From positions 1 through 30,851 of the forward strand of contig JBBSOW010000033.1 of the NCBI GenBank assembly GCA_038259365.1: 30,851 bases of DNA, read 5' to 3'. The number at the start of each line of letters is the position of its first letter. Within the stretch, counting starts at the first letter, position 1. Origin of the DNA: JBBSOW01 sp038259365. GTDB taxonomy: Bacteria > Actinomycetota > Actinomycetes > Propionibacteriales > Propionibacteriaceae. The translations under genes and the position numbers were made by a program. Positions 15,499 to 22,391 of the stretch are shown one piece after another. The notes below the pieces were generated by a model. The model saw only the letters and a program-made list of their open reading frames with translations, had not been told where the DNA came from and did not search any database.

Positions 15499-16345
15499 GC
15501 CGGGCAAGTCTGAGCCCGTGCTGCGGACGCCGCCGCGCGAGCCGCCGGAGTATCCGCTCACGGATGTCCACGTGCACCTGGGCTCCAGCGATTCCGGCGA
15601 GATCTACTACCCCAAGTTCGCGGGCGCGGAGTACCTGCGCCACATGGACGCCGCCGGTGTCGCCCGGGCGGCAGCGTTCCCGCCGTTTCGCACCGACGGC
15701 TACGCCGCCGCCAACGCCGGGCTGCGCGATTGGGCGCCCAGCACGCAAGGGCGCGTGACGGTCTTCGCCCGCCTCGGCGGGCCGGTCGTGCCGCTGGCGC
15801 AGTGGCCGCCGCTGCCCTGGCAGGTCCGGCGCTGGGTGCGGCGGGCGCCGCGGGCCAGCGATCTGCCCGGCGAATCCCTCGACGGCTTCGGCGGGGTGAA
15901 GCTCCTTCCGCACCTGGACGGCCTGCCGCCGGCGAGCCAGTTCGCGCAGATCGCGGACCGTCGGCTGCCGATCGTCATCCACGGCGGCCGGTTCGTGCCC
16001 GCGGGCTGGGTGGCGAAACGGCTGCTGCCCCGCACCACCGGCCCGGTGATCATCGCCCATCTCGGCGCGTTCGCCCACGAGGATCGGTTGCTCGACGAGG
16101 CGATCGCGGTGGCCCGAGCCAACGAGCGGATCTACCTCGACACCTCGGGCATCTGGGACAGCGCCTTCTGCGCCCGCGCCGCCGCGGCCGTGCCCGACAA
16201 GCTGTTGTTCGGCTCGGACGCGCCGCTGACGACCCCGGCCATCGCCTGGCAGCACCTGGGGAGTTGCATCGCCGACGCGGGGGTCCTGCGCGCCATCGGC
16301 TGCGAAAACTTCCAACGCGCCGGCGTGTTGGCCACAGCCGGCTGA
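15485..16345 (+). CDS. Amidohydrolase-like TIM-barrel protein with intact metal motifs
   Basis: A 286-residue amidohydrolase_2-type protein. The metal/catalytic set appears complete: DVHVH at 27-31, LLPHLDG with His143, VIHGG with His166, AHLG with His192, and FGSDAPL with Asp245. It is paralogous to 6765-7634 along its length; shared blocks include FPP-R-GYA-AN, FARLGG, GV-LLPH-DG, GP-AHLGA and YL-TSG. The GTG at 15485 overlaps the GT4 gene by 14 nt; the GTG at 15491 is an alternative, and both keep the full domain. Members of this superfamily hydrolyse or decarboxylate small molecules, so its place in a glycan operon suggests a step on a sugar, a glycan-lipid or an acyl substituent. The substrate is not known. 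Confidence 0.83.
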   Translation: MPVPEPGKSEPVLRTPPREPPEYPLTDVHVHLGSSDSGEIYYPKFAGAEYLRHMDAAGVARAAAFPPFRTDGYAAANAGLRDWAPSTQGRVTVFARLGGPVVPLAQWPPLPWQVRRWVRRAPRASDLPGESLDGFGGVKLLPHLDGLPPASQFAQIADRRLPIVIHGGRFVPAGWVAKRLLPRTTGPVIIAHLGAFAHEDRLLDEAIAVARANERIYLDTSGIWDSAFCARAAAAVPDKLLFGSDAPLTTPAIAWQHLGSCIADAGVLRAIGCENFQRAGVLATAG

Positions 16346-16354
16346 ATTCGGGCG

Positions 16355-18001
16355 TCAGGCGACCCGGCGAACCTCGCCGTCGTTGTCGTCTGCGCTTAAC
16401 GTCGTGCGGTTGCCATTCACCCGTCGAGGCAGGATCGGCGCGTCCCGTCCGGCGCGCGCCGGGGCGAAGTCCGCCGACACCCGCTCGGGGGCGGAGGACG
16501 CGGACTCGGTCGTCGCGTGCTCGACGTCATCGGCCGGGGTGGCCGCGGTCGGGTTGCCCTCGTTGGTCTCGTGGTAATCGGCCTCGACGTTGACCGCCCA
16601 GATGTCGTGATCGGCGCCGAGGATGTTCTCCACCGTGAGCATCGACGTCATCATCGAATGGTCCTGGTTGTTGTAGCGATGCATGCCGTTGCGACCGACC
16701 GGCCAGACGTTGGGCGCAGATTCGTCGAGGTAGCGGCGCAGCACGTCGACGTGTTCGCCGTACCCGGTGTCGTAGACGGGGTAGGCCTTCGGCACGCGGA
16801 CGGCGTAGCCGTGCAGCACGCTTTCGCGCGGCGCCAGACCCAGTTGGACGAGTTCGTCGGTCGCTAACGCGACCAGCTCCTCGTCGCTGCGGCTCCACAA
16901 CCCGTCGCCCTCGTGGACGAAGAACTCCAGGCCGAGGCAGGTCAGACCCTCCTTGACGAGCTCGGGCGACCAGTTGCCGAAGTTTTGGATCCGGCCCACG
17001 TGCACGCTGGGGTCGTGGATGTAGATCCAGTTGTCGGGGAAGGTTTCCTGCCGGTCCACCACGAGGGCCACGGTGAGGAAGTCACGGAAAGACAGTTCAC
17101 GCGAGGCGTCCACCACCGGCTGCGGGGCAGGCGGATCGAGAGAGCGGACGAGCTCGGTCAGCGGCATGGAGGAGATCACCTCCGAGCACTCCAGCCGCTC
17201 GTCGACGCCGTCCGCCACGGCGTGCACCGCAACGGCGTGGCCGGCGACGTGTTCGATCCGGTTGACGCGAACACCGGTCAGCACGACACCGCCACCCGCC
17301 TCGACGAGTTCGCGGCACCTCTCCCACATCATGCCCGGGCCGAGCCGAGGGTACTGGAACCGCTCGATCAGGCTCGTGACCTGCTTGCTCTTGCCGCCGG
17401 GCTTCACGTGGCGGGTCAACCGGGCACGGATCTTGCTGGTGATCGGGCTGGTGACGGCGGTCCACAGCGACATCCCCTTGATCCGCTGCGCCCCCCAATC
17501 GGCCGACAGCTTGGCGGGCGAGATGCCCCAGACCTTCTCGTTGTAGGACTTGAAAAAGTGCTGGTAGAGCCGCCAACCGTAGTTGTTGACGATGTAATCC
17601 TCGAGCGAGGAGGGTTCGCGCCGGGGGTTGAAGTGGGCCTTGGCGTACGACACCACGCAGCGAACCGCCTCGAACACGCCCAGGTTCGTCAGGGCGTTCA
17701 ACGGGCGGATCGGGTAGTCGTAGAACTTCCCCCGGTAGAAGATCCGGCTCAGTCGCGGCCGGGTGAGGAAGTCTTCCGATGGCAGAATCTCGCGCCACAG
17801 CTTCTCCACCGCCGGCACCTTGGTGAAGAACCGGTGCCCGCCGATGTCGAAGCGCCAACCCTCGCGTTCGACGGTCTGGCTCAACCCGCCCACGACGTTG
17901 TCGGCCTCGAGAACCACCACCGACCGGCCCGCCTGCACCAGTCGAAGGGCCGCGGTCAGGCCGGCGGGTCCGGCGCCGATCACTACAACCGGATGAGGCA
18001 T
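16355..18001 (-). CDS. FAD-dependent oxidoreductase, UDP-galactopyranose-mutase/amine-oxidase-like
   Basis: A 548-residue protein. The N-terminal dinucleotide motif is VVVIGAGPAGLTAALRL (4-20), with Glu at the end of the second strand (VVVLEAD) and GGLSQTV, FDIGGHRFFTK after it. NGMHRYNNQDHSMMTSM at about 445-461 is the C-terminal FAD-binding region. The fold matches the UGM/protoporphyrinogen-oxidase-like flavoproteins that are common in actinobacterial and archaeal polysaccharide loci. Whether it is a true mutase is uncertain. Residues after about 475 form an Ala/Glu/Asp/Thr-rich tail of about 70 residues that looks disordered. The ATG at 18001 has GGAG about 6 nt upstream. It ends 9 nt from the convergent amidohydrolase. 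Confidence 0.8.
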   Translation of the reverse strand: MPHPVVVIGAGPAGLTAALRLVQAGRSVVVLEADNVVGGLSQTVEREGWRFDIGGHRFFTKVPAVEKLWREILPSEDFLTRPRLSRIFYRGKFYDYPIRPLNALTNLGVFEAVRCVVSYAKAHFNPRREPSSLEDYIVNNYGWRLYQHFFKSYNEKVWGISPAKLSADWGAQRIKGMSLWTAVTSPITSKIRARLTRHVKPGGKSKQVTSLIERFQYPRLGPGMMWERCRELVEAGGGVVLTGVRVNRIEHVAGHAVAVHAVADGVDERLECSEVISSMPLTELVRSLDPPAPQPVVDASRELSFRDFLTVALVVDRQETFPDNWIYIHDPSVHVGRIQNFGNWSPELVKEGLTCLGLEFFVHEGDGLWSRSDEELVALATDELVQLGLAPRESVLHGYAVRVPKAYPVYDTGYGEHVDVLRRYLDESAPNVWPVGRNGMHRYNNQDHSMMTSMLTVENILGADHDIWAVNVEADYHETNEGNPTAATPADDVEHATTESASSAPERVSADFAPARAGRDAPILPRRVNGNRTTLSADDNDGEVRRVA

Positions 18002-18029
18002 CGGGTCTCCACACTGTCATCAGACCGAG

Positions 18030-18049
18030 TTGGGGGTAACAGCCCCCAA
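18030..18049. promoter_or_regulatory. Perfect 7-bp inverted repeat upstream of the FAD oxidoreductase
   Basis: TTGGGGG at 18030-18036 and CCCCCAA at 18043-18049 with a 6-nt spacer, 29-48 nt before the minus-strand ATG at 18001. A TANNNT hexamer (TAGATT, 18053-18048) abuts it on the minus strand. It could be an operator at the start site or a 5' leader hairpin. There is no U-tract, so a terminator is unlikely. I see nothing else definite in the 245-nt divergent gap 18002-18246. Confidence 0.35.
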
Positions 18050-18246
18050 TCTAACGCCGCCCGCCATCTGGAACCCTAACCAACACGCCCCCCGCAACCC
18101 TGCCCACGTGAACGTCGCCCCACCAGGCCCCGGGAAATGACCGCTCGATCCCGCGTCCGAGCGGTTCGCGGGCAGACGGGCCGCGAGCGTCAGGTGCTGG
18201 TGCTCGTGTCGGAGTGACGCGGCCTCGGATGTGCAAGGCTGGCCCG

Positions 18247-19377
18247 GTGATCAGCGAGCCCCACGACCGTATCCCCGAGACCGACCAGCGCCCCCAGATC
18301 GTGCACATCGTCGGTGCCCGACCCAACTTCGTGAAGGCCGCCCCGGTGGTCCGCGGGCTGGCCGAGCTGGGCGTCCGGCAGGTCCTCGTGCACACCGGGC
18401 AGCACTACGATCCGGCGCTCTCGGAGGTGTTCTTCACCGACCTCGGGCTGCCGCAACCGACGCTCTTCCTCGGCGTCGGCTCGGGCGCGCACGCCCAGCA
18501 GACCGCTGCCCTGATGCTGGGGATCGACCAGGCCGTCACCGCTTTGAAGCCCGAGCTGTTGGTGCTCTACGGCGACATCAACTCCACCCTGGCCGCCGCG
18601 CTGGTGGCGGCCAAGCGCGGGCTACCAATCGCCCACGTGGAGGCCGGCCTGCGCAGCTTCGACCGCTCGATGCCCGAGGAGATCAACCGCAAGGTGGTGG
18701 ACGCCCTGGCCGACATCGCGTTGGTCACCAGCCCGGAGGGCATCGCCCACCTGGGCGCCGAGGGGGTCGCGGCCCACAAGATCCATTTCGTCGGCAACCC
18801 CATGATCGATTCGCTGCTCACCGTGCGCGAGCTCGGCGACCTCCCCGCCCTCCAGGCCCGGTTATCCCTGCCCGATCGCTACGCCGTGGCCACCCTGCAC
18901 CGGCCCTCGAACGTGGATTCGCCCGAGGCCGCGCGGTCGGCGGTGGCGGCGCTGGCCGGGGTCTCCGCCGAGATCCCGGTCGTGTTGCCGCTGCACCCGC
19001 GGGGCCGCGCCTCGCTGAACGCAGCCGGCCTCGCCGACCTCGGCGACGTCCGCGTCGTCGAACCGCTCGGATACGTGGAATTCGCGGCCCTGCTCGACGG
19101 TGCCGCGCTCGTCGTCACCGATTCGGGCGGCATCCAGGAGGAGACCACCATCCTCGGCGTGCCCTGCCTGACCCTGCGGCCGAACACCGAACGTCCCATC
19201 ACGATCACCGAGGGAACGAATCGCCTCGTGACCCCCGAAACGCTGGGCGACGCCGTGCGGACCGCCCTGGCGGCGGATCGGTATACCGGCGAGGGGCCGC
19301 CGCTCTGGGACGGCCGCGCGGGCCAGCGGATCGCCAAGGTACTGCACCGCTGGCTAGAAGAGAAAGCTCCGACCTAG
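18247..19377 (+). CDS. wecB: UDP-N-acetylglucosamine 2-epimerase (non-hydrolysing)
   Basis: Interconverts UDP-GlcNAc and UDP-ManNAc in the cytoplasm; 376 residues, normal for the family. Seen: VGARPNFVKAAP near the N-terminus, VHTGQHYD, LVLYGDINST, HVEAGLRSFDRSMPEEINR (the family's catalytic acidic region), TLHRPSNVD, VTDSGGIQEE and LTLRPNTERP. The GTG at 18247 has AAGG about 9 nt upstream. An ATG at 18229 and a GTG at 18214 are in frame and would add 6 or 11 residues. The product UDP-ManNAc could feed the 6-dehydrogenase at 9922-11250 to give UDP-ManNAcA, a precursor of teichuronic-acid-like polymers and capsules. Its last 4 nt overlap the convergent decarboxylase gene. Confidence 0.94.
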   Translation: MISEPHDRIPETDQRPQIVHIVGARPNFVKAAPVVRGLAELGVRQVLVHTGQHYDPALSEVFFTDLGLPQPTLFLGVGSGAHAQQTAALMLGIDQAVTALKPELLVLYGDINSTLAAALVAAKRGLPIAHVEAGLRSFDRSMPEEINRKVVDALADIALVTSPEGIAHLGAEGVAAHKIHFVGNPMIDSLLTVRELGDLPALQARLSLPDRYAVATLHRPSNVDSPEAARSAVAALAGVSAEIPVVLPLHPRGRASLNAAGLADLGDVRVVEPLGYVEFAALLDGAALVVTDSGGIQEETTILGVPCLTLRPNTERPITITEGTNRLVTPETLGDAVRTALAADRYTGEGPPLWDGRAGQRIAKVLHRWLEEKAPT

Positions 19378-20363
19378 AGCGGCTGCGGGATCTTCGGCAG
19401 CCCGCTGTTGGGTCGGCGCGTGGCCAACACCTTGCGGAAGTAGTCCACTGTGTTGGGTAACCCCCGCGCCAGCGTCACGCCCGGGGCCCAGCCCAGCAAC
19501 TCCCGGGCCTTGGTGATGTCGGGACGGCGACACACCGGATCGTCCGAGGGGAGCGGACGGTAATCGATCGGCACCTCGCATCCCGTCGCGGCCATCACCC
19601 GCTCGGCCAGCTCGGCGATGGTGAACTCGACCGGGTTGCCCAGGTTGATCGGCCCGGTCACCTCGACGGGGCTGTCCATCAACCGCATCAGCCCCTCGAC
19701 GAGATCGTCGACGTAGCCGAAGGAGCGGCTCTGGTTCCCGCTGCCGAAGATGGTGATGGGCTGACCCGTCAGTGCCTGCACGATGAAGCTGGAGACGACG
19801 CGGCCATCGAGGGGGTGCATGTTTGGGCCATAGGTGTTGAAGATGCGGGCGATCTTGATCGGGGTCCGGTGTTGGCGCCAGTAGTCGAAGAACAGCGTTT
19901 CGGCACACCGCTTGCCCTCGTCGTAGCAGGAGCGGACGCCGATGGGGTTGACGTTGCCCCAGTACTCCTCGGTTTGCGGGTGCTGATTCGGGTCGCCGTA
20001 CACCTCGCTGGTGCTGGCCAAGAGGATGCGCGCCCCGGTGCGCCGGGCGAGGCCGAGCATGTTGATCGAGCCGTGGACCGAGGTCTTCGTGGTCTGCACG
20101 GGATCGCGCTGGTAGTGGACGGGCGAGGCCGGGCAGGCCAGCGAGTAGATCCGGTCCACCTCTACGTACAGCGGGAAGGTCACGTCGTGGCGCACCAGCT
20201 CGAACCGAGGATTGTCCAGCAGCGGCAGCACGTTGTCACGCGTGCTGGAGTAGAAGTTGTCCACACACATGACGTCGTAGCCGTCGTCGAGCAGCCGCCT
20301 ACACAGGTGCGAACCGATGAAGCCCGCCCCGCCGGTGACGAGGACCCGGGAACCAGCGTGCAT
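19374..20363 (-). CDS. UDP-glucuronate decarboxylase (UDP-xylose synthase)
   Basis: Extended SDR of 329 residues that oxidises and decarboxylates UDP-glucuronate to UDP-xylose. Seen: VTGGAGFIGSHL at about 8-19, LACPASPVHYQRDPVQT with KTSV, LLASTSEVYGDP, HPQTEEYWGNVNPIG, and catalytic Tyr and Lys in YDEGK. These blocks distinguish UXS from dTDP-glucose 4,6-dehydratases. The ATG at 20363 has AAGGAG 6 nt upstream; a longer frame to 20390 lacks such a site. The gene is convergent with wecB, and the CTAG at 19374-19377 supplies a TAG stop to both. Substrate UDP-GlcA would require a UDP-glucose dehydrogenase, which is not clearly in the window. An arnA-like decarboxylase is less likely because the formyltransferase domain is absent. 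Confidence 0.9.
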   Translation of the reverse strand: MHAGSRVLVTGGAGFIGSHLCRRLLDDGYDVMCVDNFYSSTRDNVLPLLDNPRFELVRHDVTFPLYVEVDRIYSLACPASPVHYQRDPVQTTKTSVHGSINMLGLARRTGARILLASTSEVYGDPNQHPQTEEYWGNVNPIGVRSCYDEGKRCAETLFFDYWRQHRTPIKIARIFNTYGPNMHPLDGRVVSSFIVQALTGQPITIFGSGNQSRSFGYVDDLVEGLMRLMDSPVEVTGPINLGNPVEFTIAELAERVMAATGCEVPIDYRPLPSDDPVCRRPDITKARELLGWAPGVTLARGLPNTVDYFRKVLATRRPNSGLPKIPQPL

Positions 20364-20521
20364 GGAGTACTCCTTGTTCGGTTCGCTCACCCAGCCGCGC
20401 AGGGCCGCAAAGCGGTGATCGACCCCACGGTAGCCATCCGCCGACCCAGCCCGGGGAGGTCATCCGCGAGTCTGACGATTTGCCTGGGAGGTGGCAACCG
20501 CAAGAGTGCGGACCGTTCGGC

Positions 20522-20873
20522 TCACCGCGGCTTGACGGCCAACCGGACCAGTTCCGCGACGGGGGCCGACGAGGCGTCGGTTGCCCCTCCAGACCGCCCG
20601 CAGCGCCTCGAGAGATCCAGCTCGGTGGGGACCTCGACGAGGGCGCCGCGAGACACCTCGTCCCGAACGGCGAGCCCGCTGAGGTGGGCGGGGCCGGGGC
20701 CGGCCGCGACGGCGCCGAAGACCGCGGCGTTGCTGCTCAGAATCAGCGCGGGCGGGGTCGTCTGAAGGGCACTCAAGGCATCGGTGAGGGTCGCCCGGGT
20801 GCCAGCGGTTGGCCTCAGCCAACAGGCTCGTGGCCCACTGGGCGACGAGCTGGCCGCTCTTCTCGACCTGCAC
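20522..20873 (-). pseudogene. Decayed LysR-type regulator, C-terminal part
   Basis: The minus strand shows LysR effector-domain pieces spread over two frames: GQLVAQWATSLLAEANRW in one frame, then SSNAAVFGAVAAGPGP, SGLAVRDEVSRGALVEVP and LDLSRR in another, then LRAVWRG in the first, then SSAPVAELVRLAV in the second. In order they match the region after the helix-turn-helix linker to the C-terminus of LysR regulators. At least three frame changes are needed, and the DNA-binding domain is missing. The right end abuts YeiH-like coding on the other strand. This looks like a deletion remnant rather than one sequencing error. The identification is by pattern, not by database search. Confidence 0.5.
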
Positions 20874-20879
20874 CAGTAG

Positions 20880-21053
20880 CTCGAGGTCGTCGGCTTCGTC
20901 CTCGCGGTGTTGCTGGCCACGACGGGTTGGCTACCCGCGCCGGTTCTCGCCGGCGCCAAGGGCCTCGAGGTTGCTCTGCTCGCCGCGACGGCCATGACCT
21001 GTGCCTGTTGGCCACCTGAGCCTGTTGGCCACCTGAGCCTGTGGGCCACATGA
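20880..21053 (+). pseudogene. Possible YeiH-family transporter remnant, C-terminal part
   Basis: The plus frame from 20880 to the TGA at 21051-21053 encodes EVVGFVLAVLLATTGWLPAP, then VLAGAKGLEVALLAATAM. This resembles the last helices of YeiH-family putative sulfate exporters (a GF-AV-L-STG-LP pattern followed by an AAK/LLAAAM helix). YeiH genes are often divergent from a LysR gene, and a LysR-like remnant lies directly to the left on the opposite strand. No start codon or N-terminal region is present, and the frame runs into a 17-bp tandem repeat. The most economical reading is that a divergent lysR-yeiH pair lost both N-terminal halves and the shared promoter in one deletion. Confidence 0.4.
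21003..21053. repeat. Tandem repeat, three 17-bp units
   Basis: GCCTGTTGGCCACCTGA occurs at 21003-21019 and again exactly at 21020-21036. A third copy at 21037-21053 has two mismatches (GCCTGTGGGCCACATGA). It lies at the end of the decayed YeiH-like segment and 36 nt from the 3' end of the convergent small gene. The unit contains TTGGCCA. Its length is not a multiple of 3, so copy number changes would shift the frame. Confidence 0.85.
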
Positions 21054-21088
21054 GCGGGCGGGCAGCTACCCGGCTAGACCGGCGGCTG

Positions 21089-21502
21089 CTATCCGGTGAG
21101 GAGGTCCAGCAGGGCGCGGGCGTAGGCGCACTCGGCGTCGGAGTCGACGAACCTCTTCTCGGCCCCCGCCCGGCCGGTGACGACGATCAGGCTCGCGAGA
21201 TCGTCGCGCAACGGCTCGTGTTCGAGGCGTAGGAACGACTCCCCCAACCGCTCGCGAAGTTGTGCTTCGCGGGGCAGCCACAGGCTCGCCTCGGCGGAAA
21301 TGCTGTCCAGCGCCCATTCGGTGGTGCCGTTGAACTTCAACACGGTGTCGCTGTGGTGGGTCTCGACGTCGATCGTCATCTGCGAGATGACGAAGACCTC
21401 GTTGTCGAAGTCGGCCACCGGGATGGTGAAGCGGTCCCCAGGCTGGGGTGACCACACCAGGCCGGCGGAGGCGAGCTGCTGGGCGAGATCGACGGAGATC
21501 AT
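21089..21502 (-). CDS. Conserved actinobacterial hypothetical protein
   Basis: A 137-residue soluble protein with no signal peptide or membrane helix. The N-terminus MISVDLAQQLASAGLVWSPQ leads to GDRFTIP and NEVFVISQM. The middle has FNGTTEWALDSISAEASLWL, then PREAQLRERL, and the C-terminus has DAECAYARALLDLL. I recognise this as a small protein type that is widespread in Actinobacteria and sometimes carries doubtful pilus-assembly names. I know no experimental function. The ATG at 21502 fits the conserved N-terminus, although its ribosome site is weak. It lies in the same direction as the two membrane-protein genes upstream, 70 nt from the nearer one. Confidence 0.8.
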   Translation of the reverse strand: MISVDLAQQLASAGLVWSPQPGDRFTIPVADFDNEVFVISQMTIDVETHHSDTVLKFNGTTEWALDSISAEASLWLPREAQLRERLGESFLRLEHEPLRDDLASLIVVTGRAGAEKRFVDSDAECAYARALLDLLTG

Positions 21503-21572
21503 GACTTATTGTGCGTCGCGGCGCCAAAACGCCAAGCCAGGTCGGACCCGATCAACACCGAGCCGGGAACAG

Positions 21573-21968
21573 CTAAGTTGTCGTGCGGCGCAGGTGCACG
21601 ATCCACGCGATCCCCAGGATCGGCAGGACGAGCGGCACGAACCCGTAGCCCTGACCGAAGTCCGACCACACCGTCGGCTGCGGGAATTCCTCGGGCCAAA
21701 CCAGACTGGCGATCCCGACGCCGACGACGCCGACCAGCTCGATGAGCACGGCCACGAAGGCGACCCGAAGCGAGCTGCGTAGTAACGCCACGGTGGCCAC
21801 GACGTAGACCGCCGCCGCGAAACCCGACAGCAGGAACGGTACGGGAGCCAGGGAGAACTTCGTCGCGATCTGCACCAGCGAGCGGGCGGTGGCCGCCAGC
21901 GCCAGGACCCCGTAGACGGCCACCAGGATGGCTCCCGGCCCCGAACGGGCACGAGAGCGGTTACCCAC
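21573..21968 (-). CDS. Small integral membrane protein, 4 TM
   Basis: A 131-residue protein with four hydrophobic segments at about 12-30, 40-63, 66-90 and 108-125, and a conserved-looking WPEEFPQPTVWSDFGQGYGF loop before the last helix. No enzymatic motif is seen. The ATG at 21968 overlaps the upstream membrane-protein gene (21961-22341) by 8 nt, so the two are almost certainly co-translated and may form a complex. Function unknown. Confidence 0.8.
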   Translation of the reverse strand: MGNRSRARSGPGAILVAVYGVLALAATARSLVQIATKFSLAPVPFLLSGFAAAVYVVATVALLRSSLRVAFVAVLIELVGVVGVGIASLVWPEEFPQPTVWSDFGQGYGFVPLVLPILGIAWIVHLRRTTT

Positions 21969-22341
21969 CGACGTTCCAGATGGTGCTCAGCCGCAGGATC
22001 AAGACGGGGATGACCAAGAACGCCACCCCCAGCACACCCGGCCCCCAGCGGCTGCGCTCGATCAGCGACCAGAAGACGCCGATCGGGAGGATGAGCAGGG
22101 AGGCCACCAGGTAGCCGACGAAGGTGATTGCGGAGACGGGCCGGTCGGTGCCGATCAACGCCACGATGCCGACGACGAGTTGCGCCAGCAGGACCAGTTC
22201 CACCAGCACGGCCATCGCGAGGGCGCCGCTGTCGAGCTTTCCTTCCACCCCTACCGGTCGGCGGATCGCGACCAGCACCAAGGACCAGACGAGGCCGATG
22301 CCGCTCAGCGCCAGGAGAACGTAGGTGAGGAGGGAGACCAC
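21961..22341 (-). CDS. Small integral membrane protein, 4 TM
   Basis: A 126-residue protein with hydrophobic segments at about 4-25, 42-65, 70-93 and 100-118, ending LRLSTIWNVGG. It is the upstream member of a tight two-gene pair; its 3' end overlaps the next gene by 8 nt. It diverges from ligC across a 50-nt gap. I see no catalytic motif, and its loops do not identify a transporter family. Conserved pairs of small 4-TM proteins of this kind occur in Actinobacteria without assigned function. Confidence 0.78.
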   Translation of the reverse strand: MVSLLTYVLLALSGIGLVWSLVLVAIRRPVGVEGKLDSGALAMAVLVELVLLAQLVVGIVALIGTDRPVSAITFVGYLVASLLILPIGVFWSLIERSRWGPGVLGVAFLVIPVLILRLSTIWNVGG

Positions 22342-22391
22342 GCGCTTACCCTACCTGGGCCCCAGGCCACCCCAGACGCGACAATGGAGCC

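Noticed and set aside
20480..21019. A 179-codon plus-strand open frame in the decayed region.
   Set aside because: It is antisense to the LysR-like pieces and its composition is that of a shadow frame.
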